Positions 44,457-54,277 are shown, numbered from the stretch's first letter. The stretch: 64,000 bases of DNA from Kushneria pakistanensis (GCF_014652795.1 NZ_BMZM01000004.1:62001-126000), one strand, 5' to 3'. Numbers and translations: made by a program. The notes: generated from the sequence alone by a model not told the origin.

Positions 44457-45824
44457 ATGACGCTCAAGCATCGTCCGGTAGTTCTGACAGACTGGTTTGA
44501 AGAACATCGCATCACCGAGGTGGAATGTCTGGTCAGCGATCTGACCGGCATTCTCAAGGGCAAGATCATGCCCGCCGGCAAGTACCTCAACGGTGGGCGA
44601 CCGCGTCTGCCGGATTCGATCTTTATCCAGTCGGTAACGGGGGGCTACCCCGATGACGAGGCCCTGCGCTTCTGGAACGCTGCCGAGCTCGACATGCAGC
44701 TGATTGCCGACCCCGCCGCGGCCTATCTGGTGCCCTGGGCAGAAGATCCGACCGCCCAGATCATCCATGACTGCTACTACATGAACGGCGAGCCGGTCGA
44801 GATCGCACCGCGCCACGTGTTGAAGCGCGTGCTGGCCCTTTATGAAGCGCGCGGCTGGAAGCCGGTCATGGCACCGGAAGTCGAGTTCTATCTGGTCAAG
44901 ACCAACACCGACCCGGACTACCCGCTGGAGCCGCCGATCGGGCGCTCGGGGCGTCAGGAGAGTGGGCGGCAGTCGTTTTCCATCGATGCAGTCAACGAGT
45001 TCGACCCACTCTTTGAGGAGATGTACGACTACTGCGAGGCGCAGGAGCTTGACATCGATACCCTCATTCACGAAGAGGGTGCCGGGCAGATGGAGGTCAA
45101 CTTCCAGCACGGCGACCCCCTCTATCTGGCCGATCAGGTGGTGATCTTCAAGCGCACCCTGCGCGAGACGGCGCTGCGCCACGGCATGTATGCCACCTTC
45201 ATGGCCAAGCCCATGGCCAACGAGCCGGGCAGTGCCATGCATCTGCATCAGAGCCTGGTGGATGCTCAAAGCGGCGGGAACCTGTTTGCCGGTGACAACG
45301 GCCAGCCAAGCGATCTTTTCATGAACTATATCGGCGGGCTGCAGACCTGGATGCCCGCGGCCATGCCGTTCTTTGCTCCCAACGTCAACTCCTGGCGTCG
45401 GTTGATGCCCAGCGAGCACGGCGGCTCGGCGCCGACCAACGTGGAGTGGGGCTACGACAACCGTACCGTGGGACTGCGAGTCCCCGTAGGCAATGCCGAG
45501 GCCACACGGGTCGAAAATCGCCTGCCCGGGGCCGATGCCAACCCCTATCTGGTGATGGCTGCGTCGCTGGCCTGCGGCTATCTGGGCATGACGCAACAGC
45601 TCGCGGCGCGCCCGCCCTTGACCGGAGGGGCCTGGACCGGCGGTATCGCGCTGCCCAACGATGTCGGCCCGGCGCTGGACGCCCTGGATGCCTGTGATGC
45701 GCTGGCGGACGTGCTGGGTGAGCGCTTCGTCAAAAGCTATCTGGCCGTCAAGCGCGCCGAACACCTGGCCTATTACCGCGTGATCAGCTCCTGGGAGCGC
45801 GAGCACCTGCTGCTGCGGGTATAG
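44457..45824 (+). CDS. puuA: Gamma-glutamylpolyamine synthetase (PuuA type), copy 1
   Basis: 455-residue glutamine-synthetase-fold ligase that joins glutamate to putrescine or another amine using ATP, the first step of the gamma-glutamylated polyamine breakdown route. The metal/substrate motifs are MAPEVEFYLV, EEGAGQMEVNF, GSAMHLHQSLVD and the arginine-bearing NRTVGLRVPVGN; no adenylylation-tyrosine tail of GlnA is seen. The ATG follows a strong GAGGAGG. The neighbouring amine importer and PuuB-type oxidases make a polyamine role much more likely than glutamine synthesis. Confidence 0.9.
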   Translation: MTLKHRPVVLTDWFEEHRITEVECLVSDLTGILKGKIMPAGKYLNGGRPRLPDSIFIQSVTGGYPDDEALRFWNAAELDMQLIADPAAAYLVPWAEDPTAQIIHDCYYMNGEPVEIAPRHVLKRVLALYEARGWKPVMAPEVEFYLVKTNTDPDYPLEPPIGRSGRQESGRQSFSIDAVNEFDPLFEEMYDYCEAQELDIDTLIHEEGAGQMEVNFQHGDPLYLADQVVIFKRTLRETALRHGMYATFMAKPMANEPGSAMHLHQSLVDAQSGGNLFAGDNGQPSDLFMNYIGGLQTWMPAAMPFFAPNVNSWRRLMPSEHGGSAPTNVEWGYDNRTVGLRVPVGNAEATRVENRLPGADANPYLVMAASLACGYLGMTQQLAARPPLTGGAWTGGIALPNDVGPALDALDACDALADVLGERFVKSYLAVKRAEHLAYYRVISSWEREHLLLRV

Positions 45825-45884
45825 GCAGCGGCGAACAACGTCGACAGAACACAACAACAAATGGATCACCAGGGGGGAAGCGCG

Positions 45885-46961
45885 ATGACACGATCATGGC
45901 GGTGGCATGTCGGGGCTGCATTGCTGGTCGGTACAAGCCTTTCGGCCAACGCCGAAGGGGAAAGGGCGGACACACTGTATCTTTTCAACTGGACGGAGTA
46001 CGTGCCGCCGGCAGTGCTGCAGGACTTCGAGCGGGAATATGACGTTCGGGTGGTGCAGAACTTTTTCACCTCCAATGCCGAGATGTTCACCAAACTGCGC
46101 AGCGGCGGTGATGCCCAGTATGACGTGGTGGTGCCGACTGATTACTTCGTACCGCGCCTGATTCAGGCCGGTCTCATTCAGCCGCTGGACCATGACCGCC
46201 TGCCGGGCCTTGAAAATCTGCTGCCTGAATTTCAAAACCCTGACTACGATCCCGGCAATCGTTACAGCGTGCCCTATCAGTGGGGTGTCAGCGGGATCGT
46301 TTACGACAGTCGGGTGCTGGAGGATATCCCGCAGAGCTGGTCGGCGCTCTTTGACCCGCAGGTCAATGAAAAGGCGCCCTTTACGCTGCTGGGTGGTGAT
46401 CCACAGGTGTTGTTTGGTGCTGCCTGCGCCTCTATGGGTTACGGGTTTGACTGTACTCAGCAGGATCAGTGGGTAGACGCTGCGCGCCTTCTGATGCAGA
46501 CCAGACAGCGCTCGAACTTCATCGGCTTTGTCGACAGTACCGCCGCCATCGATCAGATCGTCCGCGGTGTCAGCGGGATCGGCATCACCTACAACGGCGA
46601 TCTGGCCTGGCGGCAGGCCGAAGACCCGGATACCTACGGCCATCTGCGCTTTTTTGTGCCCGAGGAGGGCTCTCAGCGCGGCATCGATACCCTGGTCATC
46701 CCGAAGCGCGCACCACACCCTGAACTGGCACAGGCGTTCATTGCCTATACGCTGCGTCCTGACGTGGCCGCTCGTATCAGCAACTACACCTTCTATGCTA
46801 CGCCCAATCAGGCTGCGCTCGATCAGCTGGATGATGCCCTGCAAAAGCCACCGTCAAGACTCAGCAGGGAAGTGCAGGCGCGACTGGTATTTGTCCCTCG
46901 GATCAATGAAACGCAGCTTGGGACGCTGTCACAGCTCAACAATGAAATGCGTAGTCGCTGA
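45885..46961 (+). CDS. Periplasmic polyamine-binding protein (PotF type), copy 2
   Basis: 358 residues with signal peptide (GAALLVGTSLSANA). The mature domain has DTLYLFNWTEYVPPAVL and NYTFYATPNQAALDQL, parallel to the protein at 43310 but clearly diverged. ATG at 45885 is chosen for the GGGGGGAAG ribosome site and signal peptide; the frame is open to 45861. Lacking its own permeases, it probably feeds the same ABC transporter with a different amine. Confidence 0.9.
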   Translation: MTRSWRWHVGAALLVGTSLSANAEGERADTLYLFNWTEYVPPAVLQDFEREYDVRVVQNFFTSNAEMFTKLRSGGDAQYDVVVPTDYFVPRLIQAGLIQPLDHDRLPGLENLLPEFQNPDYDPGNRYSVPYQWGVSGIVYDSRVLEDIPQSWSALFDPQVNEKAPFTLLGGDPQVLFGAACASMGYGFDCTQQDQWVDAARLLMQTRQRSNFIGFVDSTAAIDQIVRGVSGIGITYNGDLAWRQAEDPDTYGHLRFFVPEEGSQRGIDTLVIPKRAPHPELAQAFIAYTLRPDVAARISNYTFYATPNQAALDQLDDALQKPPSRLSREVQARLVFVPRINETQLGTLSQLNNEMRSR

Positions 46962-47003
46962 ATCATCACGGCCCGGGCAGGGCCGCTTGCACGGTAAATT
47001 TTC

Positions 47004-48305
47004 ATGACCCAGTCAGATCCTGCATCGTCTCACGGCTATGCGCACTCGCTCTACGCCGCCACCATGAATCCCGCACCCGAGCGTCCTGCGTTATCCGGGC
47101 AGGTAGACGTGGACGTCTGCGTGGTAGGCGCGGGCTTTACCGGAATTTCCAGCGCCCTGCATCTGGCCGAACAGGGCTTTCGCGTGGCGGTGCTTGAAGC
47201 GCAGCGCGTGGGCTTTGGCGCCAGCGGTCGCAACGGCGGCCAGATCGTCAACAGCTACAGCCGCGACATGGACATGATCGAGGCCCGCTTTGGCGAGCAA
47301 GCCGCGCGGGCGCTTGGCGACATGGCGTTTGAGGGCAATCGCATCATCCGTGAGCGCATCAAACACTACGACATCAAATGCGATCTCAAAAACGGCAATC
47401 TCTTTGCGGCCTGCAATGACAAACAGCTGGCCGCGCTCAGACACCACAAGATGCTGTGGGAGAAGTACGGCCACCAGGAGCTGGAGCTGCTGGAAGGCCA
47501 GGCCTATCGTCGCGAGATTGGCAGCGCACGCTACACCGGCGCGCTGCTGGATCACTCCGGTGGTCACCTGCATCCGCTCAATCTGGTGCTCGGGCAGGCA
47601 GCGGCATTTGAGTCGCTGGGCGGGGTCATTTTCGAGCACTCGCCCATGACGCGGCTGGAGCACGGCGAGCGGGTGAAGATTCATACCGCGCAGGGAATGA
47701 TCGAGGCCGAACGTGCTGTCATCGCCGGCAATGCCTATCTGGGCGATATCGTACCCGAGCTATCTGACCGCTCCATGCCATGCGGTACCCAGGTCATTGC
47801 GACCGAAGTGCTTGATGAAGCCACTGCCAAACGGCTTTTGCCTACCGATCGCGCCGTCGAGGACAGCAATTACCTGCTGGATTATTACCGGCTTTCCGCC
47901 GAGCGCCGGCTGATCTACGGCGGTGGCGTTACCTACGGCGGGCGCGACCCGGCCAGCATCGAAGGCGCCATTCGGCCCAAGCTCTTGAAGACCTTCCCGG
48001 AACTCGAGAAGGTGAAGATCGACTACGCCTGGAGCGGCAACTTCCTGCTCACCCTCAACCGGCTGCCGCAGTTCGGCCGGCTCAACCACAACGTCTACTA
48101 CGCCCAGGGCTACTCCGGTCACGGGGTGACGGCCTCGCATCTGGCCGGTCGGCTGGTGGGCGAAATCATCAAGGGCGAAAGTGGGCGCTTTGACGCCTTT
48201 GCCGATATTCGCCACCTGCCGTTTCCCGGCGGGCGCCGCTTTGCTGTGCCGTTTTCCGCCATGGGCGCCTGGTACTATGCGTTGCGCGACCGATTGGGGG
48301 TTTGA
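47004..48305 (+). CDS. puuB: Gamma-glutamylputrescine oxidoreductase (PuuB type)
   Basis: 433-residue FAD enzyme that oxidises gamma-glutamylputrescine to the aldehyde, releasing ammonia and peroxide. FAD site VDVCVVGAGFTGISSALHLAE, then GFGASGRNGGQIVNSYSRD, which closely follows E. coli PuuB. The C-terminal half has GGGVTYGGRDPASIE and YAQGYSGHGVTASHLAG. It is the closer match to PuuB of the two oxidases here. Ends 21 bases from the convergent ligase gene. Confidence 0.9.
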   Translation: MTQSDPASSHGYAHSLYAATMNPAPERPALSGQVDVDVCVVGAGFTGISSALHLAEQGFRVAVLEAQRVGFGASGRNGGQIVNSYSRDMDMIEARFGEQAARALGDMAFEGNRIIRERIKHYDIKCDLKNGNLFAACNDKQLAALRHHKMLWEKYGHQELELLEGQAYRREIGSARYTGALLDHSGGHLHPLNLVLGQAAAFESLGGVIFEHSPMTRLEHGERVKIHTAQGMIEAERAVIAGNAYLGDIVPELSDRSMPCGTQVIATEVLDEATAKRLLPTDRAVEDSNYLLDYYRLSAERRLIYGGGVTYGGRDPASIEGAIRPKLLKTFPELEKVKIDYAWSGNFLLTLNRLPQFGRLNHNVYYAQGYSGHGVTASHLAGRLVGEIIKGESGRFDAFADIRHLPFPGGRRFAVPFSAMGAWYYALRDRLGV

Positions 48306-48326
48306 ACGCCGCTGCCTGTCGTGCGC

Positions 48327-49712
48327 CTACACCAGGCGCAGGTACCAGTCATATTCCAGCGCGCTGACGGTACGCAGGGCCAGTGCGCGCTCGGCCTGGC
48401 GGTTGGCGTAGTAGATATGCTGAAAACCTCGCCCGAGCCGTTCGCCCAGCACCTCGCTTTCCATCCACAGTTCCAGCGCCACGCCCCAGGAGTCCGGCAG
48501 GGTGGCGTCGAGCTGCGTATAGGCGTTGCCCTCGATGGCCGGCGGCGGCGTGAGCCTTTCCTCAAGACCGTGGGCAATCGAGGCCAGCAGCACCGCGCAC
48601 AGCAGATAGACGTTGACGTCGGCACCGGCCACGCGATGCTCAAGGCGAGTAGCAGCCGCAGGGCCTGAAGGAATGCGCACTGCCACCGAGCGGTTATCAA
48701 GCCCCCAGGAGGGCGCCATCGGCACATAGAGCCCGGGCTGGAAGCGCCGGAATGCATTGAGATTGGGGGCACAGACCGCCATCGAGGCGGGCATCAGGTC
48801 CAGCACGCCGGCAATCGCCTGGTGCAACAGGGCGCTGCCCATGGGGTGTTTGTCTTCGGCGGCAAAGACGTTGCGGCCGTGCTCATCCAGCAGGCTGATA
48901 TGGACATGGGTGCCGCTGCCGGCTTCATTGCCCCAGGGCTTTGCCATGAAGGTGGCTTCAAAGCCCTGCTGCTGGGCTACGCCCTTGATGGCACGCTTGA
49001 GCATGACGGCGTCATCGCAGGCGCGCAGGGCATCACTGCGATGGCGCAGGTTGATCTCGAACTGCCCCGGCGCGCACTCCTTGAGCGCTGTATCCAGCGG
49101 CAGCCCCTGCTGGGCGCAGGCCTCGTGAATGGCATCAATGAAATCGGCATATTCATCGAGTTCGCTGATCGAGTAGAGCTGACTTGAGCGTGCGCGCTCA
49201 CCGGTCAGCGGCGAGCGCGGCGGCTGGGGCTGGCCGCGGTCATTGCGTTCGGCATCAAGCAGGTAAAACTCCTGCTCGATGGCCACCACCGGTGTTAGTC
49301 CCTGACGGGTAAATCCCCCAAGCACCCGCGCCAGCACCTGGCGCGGGTCGGCATGCCAGCCGCTGCCATCCGGCTCGACCATGGTCATCAAAAGCTGCGC
49401 GGTCGGCGCGCGCTGATGCCACGACACCGGCACCAGCGTGCCGGGAATCGGCAGGCAGGCACGGTCGCCATCGCCGCTGTCGAGCCCCAGCCCCGTCTCT
49501 TCCACCGTATTGCCGGTGATATCGAGGGCAAAGATCGAGGCCGGCAGATTAACGCCGCTGGTATAGGCCTCATCAAGACTGGTGCGCGGAATACGCTTGC
49601 CGCGCAGTACACCATTGAGATCGCTGATCAGAACATCGATCTGGGTCACTTCCGGATGTGTTTCAAGAAAGTGGCGCGCCTCAATGACGCCAATGGCGGG
49701 GCTGTCGTTCAT
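48327..49712 (-). CDS. Gamma-glutamylpolyamine synthetase (PuuA type), copy 2
   Basis: 461-residue glutamine-synthetase-fold ligase. Motifs AIEQEFYLLDAERN, ECAPGQFEINLRH, GSGTHVHISLLDEHG and NRSVAVRIPSGP are present. It differs markedly from copy 1 and probably prefers another amine (for example spermidine, ethanolamine or a diamine); this is inference. It is transcribed toward the puuB gene, and lies 107 bases downstream of crtY on the same strand, so read-through from the carotenoid operon is possible though functionally unrelated. Confidence 0.85.
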   Translation of the reverse strand: MNDSPAIGVIEARHFLETHPEVTQIDVLISDLNGVLRGKRIPRTSLDEAYTSGVNLPASIFALDITGNTVEETGLGLDSGDGDRACLPIPGTLVPVSWHQRAPTAQLLMTMVEPDGSGWHADPRQVLARVLGGFTRQGLTPVVAIEQEFYLLDAERNDRGQPQPPRSPLTGERARSSQLYSISELDEYADFIDAIHEACAQQGLPLDTALKECAPGQFEINLRHRSDALRACDDAVMLKRAIKGVAQQQGFEATFMAKPWGNEAGSGTHVHISLLDEHGRNVFAAEDKHPMGSALLHQAIAGVLDLMPASMAVCAPNLNAFRRFQPGLYVPMAPSWGLDNRSVAVRIPSGPAAATRLEHRVAGADVNVYLLCAVLLASIAHGLEERLTPPPAIEGNAYTQLDATLPDSWGVALELWMESEVLGERLGRGFQHIYYANRQAERALALRTVSALEYDWYLRLV

Positions 49713-49819
49713 GGTCGAGCTGCTCTGACGGGAATAGGAGATAGCAGGCGATAGTACGCAAGCACGTCACGAATTGCAGCGCCGCTCGGAGCAAAGTATC
49801 AGGATGGATTGCCCATGAT

Positions 49820-50959
49820 TCATGTTCTGCTCGAGAGGGCATGGTGCACCGTGCTTTTGATCAGTGGCGCCCAGGGCAGGGCGTTCATGACGTGCAGCGT
49901 ATCCTGGAGTGTTGGTACGCCGCTTAAAAAGCGGATCAGGCTATCGGTGGGGGCTTTTTCAAACAGCAGCTGATAGAACTCGGGGGCGCGCTCTGGGTGG
50001 CGTTCCAGCGTGCTCATGAAAATGCGGTCCAGATGCGGCAGTATTCGTCCGGGGTGGGCGCCTACCGGGGGCTGGCCCTTGATCAGGGCGCTGGCGCAGT
50101 CATCGGCCCAGCGCTGAATGGCGTGGAAGGCGTAGCCGGTGGCAGCGCGCATGGCGCCGCCGTAGGCGCCGGCGGCGACCATGGAGCGCCCATTGGTGCG
50201 TGTCGGCGGCGCCATGGGTAGTGTGCCGGTCTCGCGGCGCAGGGCCTGCCATTGGCCCACACCAAAGCGTACGTCCAGATGCGCTTCCAGCGCGTGCTCA
50301 AGGGTGGTCGGATCGGTGGGCGGGCGGCCAAAGCGGGTCCATTCAAAAAGCGCCTGATCCGGGGCGTAGGGCAGTACATAGAGAAAATCGATGCCGTCGT
50401 GCGGATCATCGCCAACACGAAAATCCATCAGCTCGGCGCCTTGCGGTATCTCGGCTGCCTGCACGTTGATACCGGCAAAATCCTGCCATAGCCAGGGGGC
50501 GACGAGCGGCTTCGGGTGCGGGCGGGTGTCCACGCCAAAACGCGCCTGAAACGTCTCGCCGCTTTCCAGTGTGATACTGATTCCGTCGTCACGATCCTCA
50601 ACTTCCACTGCGCGGCCCTGATGGCTTGTCAGGCGTGGATGGGCATCAATCGCTTCAAGCGTACGAGTGTAAAAGCGCTCGGCTTCGAGCATTTCATACG
50701 GATAGCGCCGACTTTCAACGGTGGTGCTGGTGTGTTCGGTATGCAGTGTCAGGCCATGCCAGCGGGCGCGGACGTCTTTTTGAAAGGGGTGCGCCGTGAC
50801 CGGCCAGCCGCACCAGGTACGGTCATTGGTGTATTCATCGCGCGGGTCGATGATCAGCGTGCGCGGTGGCTGCTCGTGCTGTGCCAGTCGATAGGCAAGG
50901 CTCAGCCCGGCACAGCCACCGCCGAGGATCACAAGATCGAACGTCTCATCCACGTTCAT
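49820..50959 (-). CDS. crtY: Lycopene beta-cyclase CrtY
   Basis: 379-residue flavoprotein-fold cyclase that converts lycopene to beta-carotene. N-terminal FAD-binding motif FDLVILGGGCAGLSLAYRLA, then DRTWCGWP typical of the CrtY family, a central LPYAPDQALFEWTRFG carrying the conserved acidic residue, and GAYGGAMRAATGYAFHAIQR near the end. Its start overlaps the crtB stop by 4 bases. It is the last carotenoid gene; no hydroxylase (crtZ) or glucosyltransferase (crtX) follows. Confidence 0.93.
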   Translation of the reverse strand: MNVDETFDLVILGGGCAGLSLAYRLAQHEQPPRTLIIDPRDEYTNDRTWCGWPVTAHPFQKDVRARWHGLTLHTEHTSTTVESRRYPYEMLEAERFYTRTLEAIDAHPRLTSHQGRAVEVEDRDDGISITLESGETFQARFGVDTRPHPKPLVAPWLWQDFAGINVQAAEIPQGAELMDFRVGDDPHDGIDFLYVLPYAPDQALFEWTRFGRPPTDPTTLEHALEAHLDVRFGVGQWQALRRETGTLPMAPPTRTNGRSMVAAGAYGGAMRAATGYAFHAIQRWADDCASALIKGQPPVGAHPGRILPHLDRIFMSTLERHPERAPEFYQLLFEKAPTDSLIRFLSGVPTLQDTLHVMNALPWAPLIKSTVHHALSSRT

Positions 50960-51894
50960 GGGCTATCTGGCGCATGGGCGCCGGGGAGATCGGCAATATG
51001 GCGATGCAGCTCGGCATCATGAAAGTCATGTCCGCTGCCCTGAATGGCGCCCCGACCGCTCAGGCGGCGGGTGGCAAGCCACATCTTGCCGGTCAGCGGT
51101 ACATGCACCCGGCCCTGCCACCAGGCGAGCCGCTCGCGGCGCAGTCGAAAGCCGATGGCGCGATAGACGTCGGCGGCCACCGCAATGGCGCGTCTATTTT
51201 TCCCCGGAATGCGATCAAATCCGTCAGCGGCACTGGCGTAGTAGGTCTCGGCTCGGGTCAGCAAATGATCAATGGCGCGGGCGACCTGCTCACGCTGGTC
51301 GTCATTGGCAAGTGCGATTTCCTCCGGCGTCAGGTAGTCGATCCATTCTCCTGGCAGGTAACGACGGCCCATGTCGGCATCTTCTCGTACATCGCGGGCG
51401 ATGTTGGTCATCTGCATGGCCAGCCCCAGATCGATGCCGTGCGGGATAGCGCTGTCATCGGCACCGACCACCGGGCACATCAACACGCCCACGGCGCCGG
51501 CCACCCCGTAGCAGTAGCGCATCAGCCCGGCCTCATCATGGATCAGGGCCGGGCGCTCGACATCACTGATCAGGGCATCGATCAGTGCGACGGCAGCACG
51601 GGTGTCCAGGCCGCGGCGCCTTTGAAGATCGGTCAGCACATGGGTAAGGGGATCGCTGCCGGCACCCTTGAGCAGCTCGGTTCGAATGACCATCAGGCGG
51701 CGATGAGCATCCAGATTTTCGGCCTCGGTGGGCATCTCCTGATCGGCCAGATCATCGAGCTCACGACAGACCATATACAAGAGCGCGGCGTCGTGGGCAT
51801 CACTGCGCTCCATGAAGTAGCTGGCAAAGCGAAACGACTTGCCATGGCGCGCCAGAATGGCCTCGGCACTGGACTGCTCGGTGCCCTGCGTCAT
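50956..51894 (-). CDS. crtB: Phytoene synthase CrtB
   Basis: 312-residue squalene/phytoene synthase that condenses two geranylgeranyl diphosphates to phytoene. The two Asp-rich metal sites are VCRELDDLADQ and TNIARDVREDADMGRRYLP. Coupled by 4-base overlaps to crtI upstream and crtY downstream. Confidence 0.95.
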   Translation of the reverse strand: MTQGTEQSSAEAILARHGKSFRFASYFMERSDAHDAALLYMVCRELDDLADQEMPTEAENLDAHRRLMVIRTELLKGAGSDPLTHVLTDLQRRRGLDTRAAVALIDALISDVERPALIHDEAGLMRYCYGVAGAVGVLMCPVVGADDSAIPHGIDLGLAMQMTNIARDVREDADMGRRYLPGEWIDYLTPEEIALANDDQREQVARAIDHLLTRAETYYASAADGFDRIPGKNRRAIAVAADVYRAIGFRLRRERLAWWQGRVHVPLTGKMWLATRRLSGRGAIQGSGHDFHDAELHRHIADLPGAHAPDSP

Positions 51895-53360
51895 GCGTCA
51901 GCATCCGGCAGCAGGTGGTCGACCACGCGGGCACTGGAGAGCACGCCCGGCAGTCCGGCGCCCGGATGGGTACCGGCGCCGGTGAGATAGAGGTTTTCCA
52001 GCACTTCGCTCTTGTTGTGAAAGCGAAACCACGCCGACTGGCGAAAGATGGGCGCGATCGAGAAACCGGTGCCGTGCATCGACAGATAACGCTCGCTGAA
52101 GTCCGCGGGCGTCATGTGAAAGCGGGTAACGATCGATTCACGAAAGCCCGGCAGCGTGGTGCGATCAAGCGCGTCAATGATGGCATCCCCGAGCTTTTCG
52201 CCTTCACGCGACCAGTCCACGTCGCCCTGCAGGTTGGGCACCGGGGCGAGAATGTAGAACGAATCGCAGCCGGGTGGGGCAAAGGACGGGTCGGTCGCGG
52301 TCGGACGGTGCGCGTAGAGGGAAAAGTCATTGGCCAGCACGCGGTGCTCGAAAATGTCTTCCAGCAGTTCGCGGTAGCGCTGTCCCATCCAGATGGTGTG
52401 GTGCTCGGCTTCAGGGAACTGCCGGTTGGTGCCGACATAGAGCACGAAAAGGCCCATCGAGTAGCGTGCGCCGGCCAGCTTGAGCTTCGCGCTGGTCGAG
52501 ACCTGATCCACCATATTGGTATAGAGATATGCGGCATCGGCGTTACTGATGACCACGTTAGCCGGCAGCTTCTCGCCGCTTTCAAGCTCCACGCCGTTGG
52601 CGCGGCCGTGCTCGCTCAGGATGCGTTTGACGGTGGTGCCGGTCTCGATGGTGATCCCTACATCGCGCATGAGTTTTTCAAGCGCGGCGACCAGTGCCCC
52701 GGTGCCGCCCATGGGGAAGTGCACGCCCCACTTGCGCTCAAGCCAGGGAATCAGGCCATAGATGCTGGTGGTGCGAAAGGGGTTGCCACCGACCAGCAGC
52801 GGCGGAATCGAGAAGGCCTGACGCAGGCTGTCATCCTCGATATGCGCGCAGACCATCTGCCATACCGAGCGATAGCTTTTCAGCCGCAAAAGTGCCGGAA
52901 TCTGTGCGGCCATGGTCGAGAACTGATGAAAGGGGCGATCGGCGAGCTGCTCAAAGCCGATCTCGAAGATTTCCTTCGAGGTTTTTAAAAGGCGCTGATA
53001 ACCCTCAACATCGCGCTCGTTGAAGCCCCTTATGCTGGCAAGTGTCGCCGACATGTCGGTGCCGTAGTCAAAGGTCCGGCCGTCCTGAAAATAGAACTGA
53101 TACCAGATATCGAGCGCAACCATCTCGACATAGTCTTCCAGACGCTTGTCAAAAAGCGCGAAGAGCTCCTCGAACAGAAAGGGCGCGGTGATGACCGTGG
53201 GGCCGGCATCAAAGCGAAACCCCTGATCGGTAAAGACCTGAGCGCGTCCGCCCAGATGCTCGCAGCGCTCGATCAAGGTGACGTCATAACCCTTCTTGCG
53301 TGCCCTCAGGGCGGCTGCCATGCCGCCGAAACCGCCGCCGATCACCAGCGCCTGACTCAT
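51891..53360 (-). CDS. crtI: Phytoene desaturase CrtI
   Basis: 489-residue FAD-dependent desaturase that turns phytoene to lycopene in four steps. N-terminal ALVIGGGFGGMAAALRARKK and LIERCEHLGGRAQVF form the FAD site; the C-terminal LTGAGTHPGAGLPGVLSSA is the carotenoid oxidoreductase signature. Overlaps crtE and crtB by 4 bases each. Confidence 0.96.
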   Translation of the reverse strand: MSQALVIGGGFGGMAAALRARKKGYDVTLIERCEHLGGRAQVFTDQGFRFDAGPTVITAPFLFEELFALFDKRLEDYVEMVALDIWYQFYFQDGRTFDYGTDMSATLASIRGFNERDVEGYQRLLKTSKEIFEIGFEQLADRPFHQFSTMAAQIPALLRLKSYRSVWQMVCAHIEDDSLRQAFSIPPLLVGGNPFRTTSIYGLIPWLERKWGVHFPMGGTGALVAALEKLMRDVGITIETGTTVKRILSEHGRANGVELESGEKLPANVVISNADAAYLYTNMVDQVSTSAKLKLAGARYSMGLFVLYVGTNRQFPEAEHHTIWMGQRYRELLEDIFEHRVLANDFSLYAHRPTATDPSFAPPGCDSFYILAPVPNLQGDVDWSREGEKLGDAIIDALDRTTLPGFRESIVTRFHMTPADFSERYLSMHGTGFSIAPIFRQSAWFRFHNKSEVLENLYLTGAGTHPGAGLPGVLSSARVVDHLLPDADA

Positions 53361-54277
53361 GATGGTTCACCTGTCACGCTCATCAGCTTCTCCTCGAGCC
53401 TGTACGTTTCCTCGACCAGGGCCTGACCGCAGCCCATTGGCAGGGCGTCTGCCAGATGGCGCGCCTGGGTCAGTTGATGACAGCCATAATTCCGTGCCGA
53501 GGCCATGGGGTCGGTATCGCCGCGGCTGCTCAGAGCGTGCAGCATGTTACAGGCCCCCTGCTGTTGATCGGTCATGTCGCTGTCAAAATCCTCGATGTCA
53601 TCGATGAGCTGATAGATCGTGGCAAACGACAGCGCTGCCTGACGGGCGCTATCGATGGCACCGTCATGGCCGGTCAGCAGCAGGGGCGCTTCAAGAGCCA
53701 GCGCAAAGAGGGGACCGGACTTGCCGCAGGCGGCCTGGCTGGACTGCTCGAAATCAGGGTCAGGCGTCAGCGCCAGGCTGAAACAATCGGCCTGGCCGTG
53801 GATAGTGGTGCGCACATGATCATGCACGCAGGCCAGCAGGCCGGGTAGATGTGTGGCATGGGTACCAAGCCCGGCCATCAGGCCATAGGCGGCCGAAATG
53901 AACAGGTCCCCCAGGCAGATGGCCACACCTTCATTCCAGACCCGCCAGATGCTCTGCTGGCCGCGACGCATGCTGTCGTGGTCCAGCACATCGTCGTGAA
54001 TCAGGGATGCGTTGTGTAAAAGCTCGCTGATGCAGGCACAGGTCAGGGCATCCTCGTGGGCAAGGCCCAGCGCCCGTCCGGTGTGGTAGCCCAGACGCGC
54101 ACGCAGGTAACCGCCGGCAGCGGCCAGATGATGGTTGATGGCATCACGTATCAACCCCTGCTGGTGCTCATCCCTGAGGGCCTGTATCAGGGTGGCATGA
54201 ATGTCGTGGTTGAGGGAGGCGTACGGGGCGTCCTGTGCGGGCTGTCGTTCGACGATCACAGACGTCAGGCCGGTCAT
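53357..54277 (-). CDS. crtE: Geranylgeranyl diphosphate synthase CrtE
   Basis: 306-residue polyprenyl synthase supplying the C20 precursor to CrtB. First Asp-rich motif SLIHDDVLDHDSMRRG and second YQLIDDIEDFDSD are intact. The first motif looks more like the short DDxxD form of octaprenyl synthases (IspB) than the expanded motif of Pantoea CrtE, so chain length rests mainly on its operon position. ATG at 54277 has GGAG seven bases upstream and gives MTGLTSVIVERQ; the frame is open to 54586 but that lies in the divergent promoter region. First gene of the crtEIBY operon. Confidence 0.88.
   Translation of the reverse strand: MTGLTSVIVERQPAQDAPYASLNHDIHATLIQALRDEHQQGLIRDAINHHLAAAGGYLRARLGYHTGRALGLAHEDALTCACISELLHNASLIHDDVLDHDSMRRGQQSIWRVWNEGVAICLGDLFISAAYGLMAGLGTHATHLPGLLACVHDHVRTTIHGQADCFSLALTPDPDFEQSSQAACGKSGPLFALALEAPLLLTGHDGAIDSARQAALSFATIYQLIDDIEDFDSDMTDQQQGACNMLHALSSRGDTDPMASARNYGCHQLTQARHLADALPMGCGQALVEETYRLEEKLMSVTGEPS

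Noticed and set aside
44457-45824. Reading the ligase as ordinary glutamine synthetase GlnA
   Set aside because: Neighbouring polyamine importer and PuuB oxidases, and the absence of the GlnA adenylylation region, favour a gamma-glutamylpolyamine synthetase.
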